Assembly: GCA_902798285.1 (NCBI GenBank)
Contig: CADBVZ010000015.1
Coordinates: 1 to 35,231 of the forward strand
DNA length: 35,231 nucleotides
DNA from: an uncultured Prevotella sp.
Lineage (GTDB): Bacteria > Bacteroidota > Bacteroidia > Bacteroidales > Bacteroidaceae
Direction of reading: 5' to 3'
How positions within the stretch are numbered: the first letter of the stretch is position 1; the number at the start of each line of letters is the position of its first letter. The translations under genes were made by a program, and so were the position numbers. Positions 24,116-30,877 of this stretch are shown here, in pieces. The notes under the pieces were generated by a model that searched no databases, was not told where the DNA came from, and was given only the letters and a program-made list of their open reading frames with translations.

Positions 24116-24924
24116 GATTTAGTGTGTTGATATCCGTTTATGCAAAGGAGCTGCCCGAGAATCTGCGGCAGAGCCTTGAGAGCATCTTCCTTCAGAAGCT
24201 GCCTCCCGACGAGGTGGTACTGGTCGAGGACGGCCCCTTAACGGATGGACTCCACGAGGTCATCAGAGCGTTCAGGGATCAGTATCCATCCATGCAGGTC
24301 TACCGCTTGGTGGGCAACCGTGGACTGGGCGAAGCTCTGTCGCGTGGACTCAACTACTGCACCTACGACATCGTGGCCCGCATGGACTCCGACGACATCT
24401 CGCGCCCCGATCGCTTCAGCAAGGAGATGGAGTGGCTCGTCACGCATCCTTCTACCGACATCGTAGGCTCATGGGTCGATGAGTTTGCCAGCGATCCCAG
24501 CGAGATCATCTCTACCCGCCGACTCCCTGAGACCCATCGCGAGATCATCGAATTCAGCCGCTATCGCAACCCCATGAACCATCCCACAGTCATGTTCCGT
24601 AAGGAGGCAGTTCTCCGGGCTGGTGGCTATCGCCATTGTCCGCTCTTCGAGGACTACGACCTCTGGGTGCGAATGCTCAAGACGGGATCCCGATTCCACA
24701 ACCTGCAGGAGTCGCTGCTTTATTTCCGTATGACCCCTCAGATGTTCAGCCGTCGCGGCGGGCGTCATTACATCCGTCAGGAAATCCATTTCCAGCAGCG
24801 CATGTATCACATGGGGCATATCGGCTTCTTCCGGTTCCTGGGCAACTGCATCGTCAGGGTTGGCATGCGGCTCTTGCCCAACCGTTGGCGAAAATATGGC
24901 TATTTAATTTTCTTGAGAAAATAA
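24112..24924 (+). CDS. Family GT2 glycosyltransferase (AmsE-like, putative galactosyltransferase)
   Basis: A 270-residue inverting transferase. The nucleotide site is FSVLISVYAKE at 3-13, then VVLVEDGPLTDGL at about 36-48, the DxD in ARMDSDDISRPDRF at about 88-101, and a late catalytic segment PLFEDYDLWVRML (ED at about 181-184). This sequence set resembles AmsE/WbnJ-type enzymes that add beta-1,3-galactose to lipid-linked HexNAc. If that holds, it makes the Gal that the GT11 enzyme fucosylates. The donor is inferred from context. A basic C-terminal helix may bind the membrane. A small hairpin follows the stop. Confidence 0.88.
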   Translation: MRFSVLISVYAKELPENLRQSLESIFLQKLPPDEVVLVEDGPLTDGLHEVIRAFRDQYPSMQVYRLVGNRGLGEALSRGLNYCTYDIVARMDSDDISRPDRFSKEMEWLVTHPSTDIVGSWVDEFASDPSEIISTRRLPETHREIIEFSRYRNPMNHPTVMFRKEAVLRAGGYRHCPLFEDYDLWVRMLKTGSRFHNLQESLLYFRMTPQMFSRRGGRHYIRQEIHFQQRMYHMGHIGFFRFLGNCIVRVGMRLLPNRWRKYGYLIFLRK

Positions 24925-24927
24925 TAA

Positions 24928-24945
24928 AACGCAGAAATCTGCGTT
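24928..24945 (+). other. Small hairpin between the GT2 and initiating transferase genes
   Basis: Palindrome AACGCAG, loop AAAT-like centre, CTGCGTT. It is followed by AT-rich sequence but no strong T-run. It breaks the overlapping gene chain and may act as a processing site or attenuator. Confidence 0.45.
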
Positions 24946-24980
24946 ATAATATTAACAGATGTAGAACTAAAGGTTACTGA

Positions 24981-25607
24981 ATGGAGCATAACTACTCGTA
25001 TATTTATGATGGTATGAACGCTTTTGAGAAGGAGGTGAAGCGATGGCTCGACTTCTTCTTGGCTACAGTGTGTCTTATCATCTTCTCTCCCCTCTTTCTG
25101 GTGTGTTATATCGCCGTGAAGCGTGGCCACGATGGGCCCGTCATCTTCAAACAAGAGCGTATTGGTCGCTTCGGACGTCCGTTCTATATCTATAAGTTCC
25201 GCAGCATGACGATCGATGCCGAGTCAGACGGTCCGCAACTCTCTCAGCAGAAGCACGACAAGCGACTTACGAAGGCCGGCCGTTTCCTGCGCGCCCATCA
25301 TCTCGATGAGCTGCCCCAGTTGTGGAATATCTTCGTGGGCGATATGGCGTTCATCGGTCCTCGCCCCGAGCGCAAGTTCTATATCGATCAGATTATGGCT
25401 ATCGATCCCCGCTATGCCTATCTCTATCAGATACGCCCGGGCATCACGTCGATGGCCACCCTCTATAACGGCTATACCGACACGATGGAGAAGATGCTGA
25501 AACGCTTGGAGATGGATCTTGACTACTTGGAGCACCGCTCATGGTGGCTCGATGCCAAGATCCTCGGCTTAACGTTCCTCAAGATCGTATTTGGTCGTAA
25601 AATTTAG
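24981..25607 (+). CDS. Initiating sugar-phosphate transferase (monotopic phosphoglycosyl transferase)
   Basis: Puts the first sugar phosphate on undecaprenyl phosphate. The 208-residue protein is the short, single-domain type (PglC-like catalytic core). It has one membrane-embedded helix (about 22-46), the basic start KRWLDFFLATVCLI, the motif GPVIFKQERIGRFGRPF, YKFRSM, the catalytic Asp-Glu in HHLDELPQLWN at about 106-116, and GPRPER. The donor sugar (HexNAc-type, Gal or other) cannot be read from sequence. It is the last gene of the polysaccharide operon and its stop overlaps the stop of the convergent lipoprotein gene by four bases. Confidence 0.92.
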   Translation: MEHNYSYIYDGMNAFEKEVKRWLDFFLATVCLIIFSPLFLVCYIAVKRGHDGPVIFKQERIGRFGRPFYIYKFRSMTIDAESDGPQLSQQKHDKRLTKAGRFLRAHHLDELPQLWNIFVGDMAFIGPRPERKFYIDQIMAIDPRYAYLYQIRPGITSMATLYNGYTDTMEKMLKRLEMDLDYLEHRSWWLDAKILGLTFLKIVFGRKI

Positions 25608-26044
25608 TATTTGCGAAATCTCAGACTGCAATTGGTGCTCGAGAGTACCATCTCGCTGCTGCTCAATTCCACCACCTGGAATGTTTCATCGGTCTGTGAA
25701 ATGCCGTAAGGTATCAAGGGGGTTGCATCCGTGATTTTGATATCGCCCGAGTCGCGCTCCACGAAGTAGGGATTATACACACGCAACTCCCCACCCTTGT
25801 GTTCAAAACTCATCATGATGTCCTTCTGATGATCGGTCACATCGCGCAATTCCAGGATATGGCCTTGGAATGCCCACGTCAGTCCACTCTGGCGCATATC
25901 CGCTCCACCCATGGTGCCACAAAAGCCATCCATCTTCTCCGTCATCTGCCAGAATCCGTCCAGATCGCCGTTATCCGAGCTCTCCTTATCGCATCCCGCC
26001 ATCAACAGCCCTATACCTATTATATATAAAAAGATCCGTTTCAT
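25604..26044 (-). CDS. Lipocalin-like lipoprotein
   Basis: A 146-residue lipoprotein. The signal peptide MKRIFLYIIGIGLLMAGC ends in lipobox LMAGC (Cys18). The mature part begins DLDGFWQM, the G-x-W start of the lipocalin fold, and continues as alternating strands (TWAFQGHILELRDV, GELRVYNPYF, ETFQVVELSSSEMVLSS). It is probably a lipocalin-like beta barrel of the small Bacteroidetes type. The ligand is unknown. It lies 5 bases after the Wzi gene and is probably co-transcribed with it. No terminator separates it from the convergent polysaccharide operon. Confidence 0.72.
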   Translation of the reverse strand: MKRIFLYIIGIGLLMAGCDKESSDNGDLDGFWQMTEKMDGFCGTMGGADMRQSGLTWAFQGHILELRDVTDHQKDIMMSFEHKGGELRVYNPYFVERDSGDIKITDATPLIPYGISQTDETFQVVELSSSEMVLSSTNCSLRFRKY

Positions 26045-26049
26045 CTTTC

Positions 26050-27543
26050 TTACCTTTTAAAAAGTCCTGTTTTCGCCACCGAGAGCTGAACTCCAAAGTT
26101 ATCTCCCCTCAGCTTTCCCTTATCCATCGCCACGGCTCCCTTCACGCTCCAGCCCTTCTTCAGGCCATAGCTTGCCTCTGCCAACAGACTCAGGTTTTCC
26201 TCGGGGTTTATGGGCAGATAATAGTAAGTGCCATAACTCTTCTGCCAAGTAGCAAGCACGCGATAATGCAACTGCGATATCGGCTCTCCGCTCAATCCCA
26301 GATGCCAACCCACGAATCGGTTGTGCTTCACCTCTATCTTGCCATCCTCGTTGTAGAGGGGCGAGAGATACAGCGGATTACCCATCACCTGTCCCCAGTG
26401 CTGCCATCCCGTATACAGATGGTGGTTATAGTAGTTATCGCGCCCACTAATCTGATACTTGATGTTCTCAGTCTCGTCGTGATACACCGGACCAGCCTGA
26501 TACTTTGTGTGGATATATTCCACCACAATCGTGTTCAACCAAGGGTTCCGCTTCAGTTTCAGTTCAGCACCTAGCAGCATGTCCTTAAAACCATACCAAT
26601 AGTGCTTGCCGCCACTCTTATTATTATGCGTCAGCATGGAGTGGTCCTCAAAGAACTGGTCGGCATAAATGCCCAGGTTCCATGCAGGCTGGTCAATGTT
26701 AAAGCGCGCCACCCAACTGCCCAGGTGGTTGCCCGCAGCATTCTTAAAGTTGCCATCAGTAGCATCCGCACCACTCAGGAAGAGCGCATTTGTGAAAGCT
26801 TTGAAGCCCTGCTCGTTCTCATATGTCTTCTCCACCCCGTTCTCATAGGTGTACGATGTGCCTCCGAATTGCGTCGCCATCTCCAGTCCCAGCTCCAGAG
26901 ATATATTCTTCGGACCAATCTTCACGTAGCCCGCCTTGCTGTGGTAGAGCGTGCCCTGCGTATAGCGGTTCCCCGGGGCCACGAAGTTCTTCTGCCATTT
27001 GTTGTCGGTAGTTTTGCCGAAGGCTATATGACCCTTCAGCGCCAGCCAGTTGTGCAGTCCGGGGATGGCCCAGTATTCAGGCAGAGCTATGCGCACCTGA
27101 GGCACCGGACGGGCGTTGATGCCCAGCGTCTGCGAACCCGTACTCAACTCCTTATTCTTCAGCTCCATGGGCTGCTCCTTGGCGCCGATGGTGAGCACAC
27201 CCTTCAGCCAGCGCCCCTCCACGTAAGCTTGCTGCACTATCAGCGTACTCGTGAATCCCGCAGCCACAGCCACGTCTACGCCATAGCCTAGCCCCCACTT
27301 GCGTCCATCGTCAGCCGATAGCGGCCGCTCCACAGCGCCCCTTACGTAGCCACTCGATGGCTTCAATGAGCTCAGGCCGTATTTGTTGGCATTCAACCAC
27401 AGAGGCGAGTGGTCGCCGCTGCCCACCGTACCCTGCAATTCCACATGATACTGCAAGCTGTCGCCCAGCTTCCACGCCTCCTGCGCCAGAGCCTCCCCAG
27501 CGCACCAACAAAACGCTATAATCGCTAATAATCTTCTCATCAT
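26050..27543 (-). CDS. Capsule assembly Wzi family outer-membrane protein
   Basis: Wzi-type barrels hold capsule on the cell surface. The 497-residue product has a cleaved signal peptide (MRRLLAIIAFCWCAGEALAQ) and a long series of amphipathic strands with aromatic girdles, as in the Capsule_assembly_Wzi family (PF14052). Recognisable parts are GDHSPLWLNANKYGLSS near the start, and GWQHWGQVMGNPLYLSPLY late in the barrel. The final residue of the outer-membrane C-terminus is not Phe. It is next to the polysaccharide operon, on the other strand with its own strong promoter, so it may retain the locus's product. Two ATGs (27543, 27540) are possible. Confidence 0.9.
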   Translation of the reverse strand: MMRRLLAIIAFCWCAGEALAQEAWKLGDSLQYHVELQGTVGSGDHSPLWLNANKYGLSSLKPSSGYVRGAVERPLSADDGRKWGLGYGVDVAVAAGFTSTLIVQQAYVEGRWLKGVLTIGAKEQPMELKNKELSTGSQTLGINARPVPQVRIALPEYWAIPGLHNWLALKGHIAFGKTTDNKWQKNFVAPGNRYTQGTLYHSKAGYVKIGPKNISLELGLEMATQFGGTSYTYENGVEKTYENEQGFKAFTNALFLSGADATDGNFKNAAGNHLGSWVARFNIDQPAWNLGIYADQFFEDHSMLTHNNKSGGKHYWYGFKDMLLGAELKLKRNPWLNTIVVEYIHTKYQAGPVYHDETENIKYQISGRDNYYNHHLYTGWQHWGQVMGNPLYLSPLYNEDGKIEVKHNRFVGWHLGLSGEPISQLHYRVLATWQKSYGTYYYLPINPEENLSLLAEASYGLKKGWSVKGAVAMDKGKLRGDNFGVQLSVAKTGLFKR

Positions 27544-27547
27544 GCTG

Positions 27548-27579
27548 CAAAGGTACGATTAAGCAAACAAAATACCAAA
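27548..27579 (-). promoter_or_regulatory. Promoter of the wzi-lipocalin operon
   Basis: On the minus strand: TTTG (27579-27576), a 20-base spacer, then TACCTTTG (27555-27548), all exact. Only 4 bases separate the box from the ATG at 27543, so the transcript should be leaderless or nearly so. Confidence 0.8.
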
Positions 27580-27599
27580 TTTTATTTCAGTTTTCTTCC

Positions 27600-28145
27600 C
27601 TATTTACTAATGTTGCGTGTAGCCTTACGCGCTTCGCGCCAACGCGGATAATACTGATCCATCAAGGCATGGAAGCGGGCGTTATGGCTTGGCTCCAGCA
27701 AATGACATAGCTCATGCACCACCACATGCTCCACGCACCAGTCGGGCAATAGCAACAGATAGAGCGAGAAACTGATGCTGCGCGAGAGCACGTTACACTG
27801 TCCCCAGCGCGATTTCAGGGCCTTGTATGTAATCTTCTCAGGCTTTACACCCATCACCTTCGCATATTGCTCTACCACAGGCTCCACCATCGCTTTCAGT
27901 CGTGTCACAGCCATGGCCCGCTCAGCCTTCGTGCTTAAGGGCAGCTGGGCATAAAACTGAGCCCGCTGATCCAATCGCTGCAGAGTCTTCTTTCGGGCAG
28001 CCTCTATCCAGTCGCGATGCTCTTCTATAAACGCCTCCACCTTGCGCTTCGGCACACCGATAGGTACCGACACATGCACATCGCCACTCTTCACGATCCG
28101 CATAGACATCCGCCTCGTCCATCGATATGTCACCACTATAGCCAT
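27600..28145 (-). CDS. YgjP-like metallopeptidase (DUF45 / M48-type)
   Basis: A 181-residue protein from the ATG at 28145 with the DUF45 (PF01863) signature. WGQCN in KSRWGQCNVLSRSISFS is followed by HELCHLLEPSHNARF, giving the HExxH zinc site at about 136-140 and a third ligand downstream. The closing LMDQYYPRWREARK is also typical. There is no signal peptide. The N-terminus (VTYRWTRRMSMRIVKSGDVHV) is the usual leading beta sheet. The frame is open to 28259, but that extension overlaps the TonB-C gene and has no family similarity. Physiological substrates are unknown. Confidence 0.86.
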   Translation of the reverse strand: MAIVVTYRWTRRMSMRIVKSGDVHVSVPIGVPKRKVEAFIEEHRDWIEAARKKTLQRLDQRAQFYAQLPLSTKAERAMAVTRLKAMVEPVVEQYAKVMGVKPEKITYKALKSRWGQCNVLSRSISFSLYLLLLPDWCVEHVVVHELCHLLEPSHNARFHALMDQYYPRWREARKATRNISK

Positions 28146-28162
28146 CAGCCCACGATACAATG

Positions 28163-28666
28163 TTACATATGATACTTTGCAAAACGAGGAATGGCGAAGG
28201 TAACAGGAAGCGTGTATTTCACTCTTACAGGTTCGCCATTCAGCATGCCAGGCTTCCATTTAGGCATCGCAGCAAGGATTCTTATGCCCTCTTCCTGAAA
28301 CAACTGTCCGTAATGGTTTATCAGTTCCTGCTCATTGATACCCGTCTTCTCGCTCAACTTCTTTACATCGAAGAAATGAACCGCTGTTCTTAAGGGAGTG
28401 ATTTGCGTAAGCGAGCCGTCTTTATCTACCACAAAGGTCATCAGCACTTTACCTTCAACGCCATTCTCATCAGCCTCCTTGGGATACTTCAGATTGTTCA
28501 TAACGTATTGCACCACAGAGGCCATACCACTCTTATACTTTGGCATCTTTGCCGTTTCCGACTTCGCCATCTGCTCCACGTCAACAAGAGTCGTATCTGT
28601 CGTCACCTGGGCATTTGCACCAAGTGTTACCATTGTGAGCAACAAAATCAATAATACCTTATTCAT
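28163..28666 (-). CDS. TonB C-terminal domain protein, exported
   Basis: A 167-residue protein with a cleavable signal peptide (MNKVLLILLLTMVTLGANAQ), then a TonB_C fold: NLKYPKEADENGVEGKVLMTFVVDKDGSL, later AAMPKWKPGMLNGEPVRVKYTLPVTF. This is the module that pulls on outer-membrane TonB-dependent transporters. True TonB has an uncleaved anchor and a Pro-rich spacer; both are missing here, so it is a free periplasmic TonB-C protein or a partner of another system. An unusual insert (about 95-130, with HFFDVKKLSEKTGINEQELI) splits the usual domain. It has a perfect promoter at 28725-28756. Confidence 0.82.
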   Translation of the reverse strand: MNKVLLILLLTMVTLGANAQVTTDTTLVDVEQMAKSETAKMPKYKSGMASVVQYVMNNLKYPKEADENGVEGKVLMTFVVDKDGSLTQITPLRTAVHFFDVKKLSEKTGINEQELINHYGQLFQEEGIRILAAMPKWKPGMLNGEPVRVKYTLPVTFAIPRFAKYHM

Positions 28667-28724
28667 GTTCTTAATATTTAGTTATTTATGGTTGTCCTGA
28701 TTCCACTTTCCTTTTTTGACAGTG

Positions 28725-28756
28725 CAAAGGTAATATATTTTATTGAGCTTTGCAAA
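28725..28756 (-). promoter_or_regulatory. Promoter of the TonB-C gene
   Basis: On the minus strand: TTTG (28756-28753), a 20-base spacer, then TACCTTTG (28732-28725), all exact. The ATG at 28666 gives a leader of about 55 bases. Confidence 0.78.
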
Positions 28757-28856
28757 TACTTTGTGCGTTTTCCGTTAAAAACCCTCCAAAAGGGCCATTT
28801 CCTCCGCGTTGTCATAAAAGTGTCTACCAAAATTAGGAAAAGGCACACAGACTACA

Positions 28857-29311
28857 CGCTGTCACGCTGTCACGCTGTCACATTTTGGAAATTCAAGACA
28901 CACACTCTGTCTTATGGTTGCGGTTGCATGGTTGCAAATGACTGTTTTTATTTGTCCAATCACATCGAAGTTCACAAATTCACAATTCACAAATAGGTGT
29001 TTTTAATTGTGCAATTCTGAGAGGAGAAGACATGATACAAACAGAATACTCCTAATTAAATTATATATATATTATATATATATTATAATATATATAATAT
29101 ATATATAATTATTAAAGTGAATTTTGATACCTTTGAAAACACCCATTTGTGAATTGTGAATTTGTGAACTATAGCACATACACTTCTCGATTCATGTCGA
29201 ATATAAAAAGACCAAATGCAACCTTGCAACCGCAACCTGTATCTGTTTTGTAATAGCGCAGATATAGAAAACAGAAATGTGACAGCGTGACAGCGTGACA
29301 GCGTGACAGCG
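28857..29311. repeat. Mirrored four-block inverted repeat (about 455 bp) in a gene-free region
   Basis: Four blocks occur in the left arm and again, inverted and in reverse order, in the right arm. Block 1 is CGCTGTCA three times plus CATTT (28857-28885), mirrored by four units at 29275-29311. Block 2 is a GGTTGC array (28916-28940 and 29213-29237). Block 3 is a TTCACAA array ending in GGTGTTTT (28969-29003 and 29136-29170; 34 of 35 bases match). Block 4 is an AT palindrome in the centre (29059-29110). The spacers between blocks do not match. No coding frame is convincing. A lone -7 box (TACCTTTG) lies at 29128-29135. Confidence 0.85.
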
Positions 29312-29380
29312 TTGATGTACGGATGTTTTGGTGTTTTTATTTTACAGATATATATTTCTTAAAATGCACGTGTCAGGGGC

Positions 29381-29468
29381 TCGAAGGAAACCCGGAGTTT
29401 GCCCGGAGGAAAGTGAAGGTTTCCTCCGAGGAAAGTCGGACTTTGCTCCGAGGAAAGCCAGAGTCCGT
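29381..29468. repeat. Four tandem 22-base repeats
   Basis: Units start at 29381, 29403, 29425 and 29447. The shared core is TCCGAGGAAAG (exact in units 3 and 4, CCGGAGGAAAG in unit 2, TCGAAGGAAAC in unit 1), and units 1 and 3 end in CGGASTTTGC. GGAAA and TTTCC segments inside the array can pair. It lies between the mirrored repeat and the terminator of the next leftward gene. Confidence 0.75.
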
Positions 29469-29477
29469 AAAAACGCA

Positions 29478-29504
29478 AAAAAGGGCAGCTTTGCGGCTGC
29501 CCTG
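29478..29504 (-). terminator. Intrinsic terminator of the 341-residue secreted protein gene
   Basis: Minus-strand stem GGGCAGC, loop CGCAAA, GCTGCCC, followed by TTTTTT. It lies about 30 bases after the stop at 29535. Confidence 0.9.
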
Positions 29505-29534
29505 TAACTTGGTAAATAATATTAACTCATCATA

Positions 29535-30560
29535 TTAGAATTTGCCTTGAATTTTGGAGGCGGGGACTTCTACGGGAGTCTCGATGCCGGGCCAGTAGAA
29601 GGTCTGGGGCTTGGCACCACTCTTGTTGTTCTCGCCCTTGGGAACGCTCTGGCGGAAGGCGCTCTTCACCACGTAATACTTGCCACCCTTCTGATAGAAG
29701 GTCTTGAACTGCATCTCCTGCACATTATCGTACTTTTCCTTGAGCTCAGGATAGTTCTGCAGGGGCAGACTCATCCAAGAGACGGTGGTGGAATAGGTAC
29801 CGAGAATCTTGGTGGGGGCCAGCTGCTGCTTGATCTTGGCATTGACCTTGGCCTTGTAGTCGGCTACGGCCTTGGCCTGGCGGTTCTTATCAGTAAGGTT
29901 ATCGAGGAGGTAGTTCTTGTTGATGATATCCTGCACGTAGGCATCGTTAGCCTCGGCCTTCGTCTGATCGGCACTCTTCTCGGTGGCTCCGCTGCTCTCC
30001 ATATACATCTTTTTTACGCGCGCGGCCTCGGACTTGATGGCGGCGAGATCCTTGGCGGAAACTGCAGCGCCATTCTTAGAGGCCTTAGCAGCTGCCTGCA
30101 GGTTATTGGGTATGCGGGTGTTGAAGACGTTGAGCACTACACTCTGCTGATGATACATCTCGAAGGTCTCGGTATTGCCCTTTACATAGCGCAGCACCTG
30201 TACAACCTGATTGGCAGCATCGAAGGCATTATGGATCTGCATGGTCTTGCGGTACTCGGCAGGCTCCATGCTGGCATACTTCCAGAGGATGCGCCCGTTC
30301 TCGGTCTTGTCGAGCCCCAGATACTTATCCATACCACCGGCGGCCTCGGCAGCACGCTTTTCCTGCTCACGGGGGTGCGACTGGACGTAATCATCCATCA
30401 CACGCTTTTCGGAGGCACTCTGATCGGCATCCTGAGAAACGGTCTTCTTAGCCTTGTCGGCGAGGCCCTTCAACTTGCCGAGCTGGGCATCGGCATTGAT
30501 ACTAACGGAAAACATCATGGCTACTGCCAGTGAAAGACGAAGAATAGTACTCTTTTTCAT
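29535..30560 (-). CDS. Secreted protein of unknown function (341 aa)
   Basis: I do not recognise the family. The signal peptide is clear (about residues 1-25, ending ADAQ). The next part is charged and helical (LGKLKGLADKAKKTVSQDAD), then mostly helical with high Lys, Ala and Gln. A more ordered C-terminal part from about residue 235 has aromatic strands (TVSWMSLPLQNYPELKEKYD, QFKTFYQKGGKYYVVKSAF) and ends with FYWPGIETPVEV. It is likely periplasmic. A -7 box at 30633-30640 lies about 70 bases upstream and a strong terminator follows, so it is a single-gene transcript. Confidence 0.78.
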   Translation of the reverse strand: MKKSTILRLSLAVAMMFSVSINADAQLGKLKGLADKAKKTVSQDADQSASEKRVMDDYVQSHPREQEKRAAEAAGGMDKYLGLDKTENGRILWKYASMEPAEYRKTMQIHNAFDAANQVVQVLRYVKGNTETFEMYHQQSVVLNVFNTRIPNNLQAAAKASKNGAAVSAKDLAAIKSEAARVKKMYMESSGATEKSADQTKAEANDAYVQDIINKNYLLDNLTDKNRQAKAVADYKAKVNAKIKQQLAPTKILGTYSTTVSWMSLPLQNYPELKEKYDNVQEMQFKTFYQKGGKYYVVKSAFRQSVPKGENNKSGAKPQTFYWPGIETPVEVPASKIQGKF

Positions 30561-30632
30561 TTTTTGCTAAAGTTTTAAATTTTAATATTGTTGTTTATGA
30601 ATTCATTAATTGCTCGTTGGAGTTTCTAGGTG

Positions 30633-30640
30633 CAAAGGTA
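30633..30640 (-). promoter_or_regulatory. -7 box for the 341-residue secreted protein gene
   Basis: Minus-strand TACCTTTG, an exact match. No TTTG is seen 19-20 bases upstream, where the sequence is GC-rich. The leader would be about 70 bases. Confidence 0.5.
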
Positions 30641-30788
30641 CGAAGAAAAGGGCTTGGGGGCGTGAACATTTTCTTCCAAAATGGGCACGGAAACCCTGCA
30701 AAATCTTCCAAAATGCAGAAAAACGGGGGAAAAGAGGGGGCAAGAAGGCACTTGTAGGGTTTTTCCCCTCGGGGTTTAGGGAAAATCC
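30641..30788. other. Gene-free purine/G-rich spacer
   Basis: This part of the 317-base gap between two divergent genes shows no convincing gene. It holds two direct copies of CTTCCAAAATG (30673-30683, 30705-30715), several runs of four or five G, and a loose CCCTGCAAA / TTTGCAGGG inverted pair. Open frames on both strands have no family likeness. Confidence 0.5.
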
Positions 30789-30820
30789 TTTGCAGGGGAG
30801 CCAAAATAACCATAATTTTG
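30789..30820 (+). promoter_or_regulatory. Promoter of the His/Gly/Ser-rich secreted protein gene
   Basis: TTTG at 30789-30792, a 20-base spacer, then TAATTTTG at 30813-30820, both exact. The ATG at 30878 gives a leader of about 55 bases, with an AGGAG about 10 bases before the ATG, one of the few Shine-Dalgarno-like sites here. Confidence 0.75.
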
Positions 30821-30877
30821 CCGACGTAAACAAGCAACAAAGTGAATATTAACTTTTTAAAGATAGGAGATTAAGTT

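Noticed and set aside
28146-28259. N-terminal extension of the YgjP-like protein
   Set aside because: It overlaps the end of the TonB-C gene and lacks family similarity; the ATG at 28145 gives the normal start.
28857-29311. CRISPR array
   Set aside because: The repeats are 6-8 bases, directly tandem, without regular unique spacers, and no cas genes are nearby.
29323-29538. Open frame of 71 codons on the plus strand
   Set aside because: It spans the 22-base repeat array and a terminator hairpin, has no family likeness, and its composition follows the repeats.
30641-30788. G-quadruplex regulatory element
   Set aside because: G runs are present but unevenly spaced and partly far apart; the sequence alone does not support a stable quadruplex.
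30595-30840. Two overlapping open frames of 75-81 codons on the minus strand
   Set aside because: They overlap each other in different frames in a G-rich spacer, cross the promoter of the neighbouring gene, and match nothing I know.
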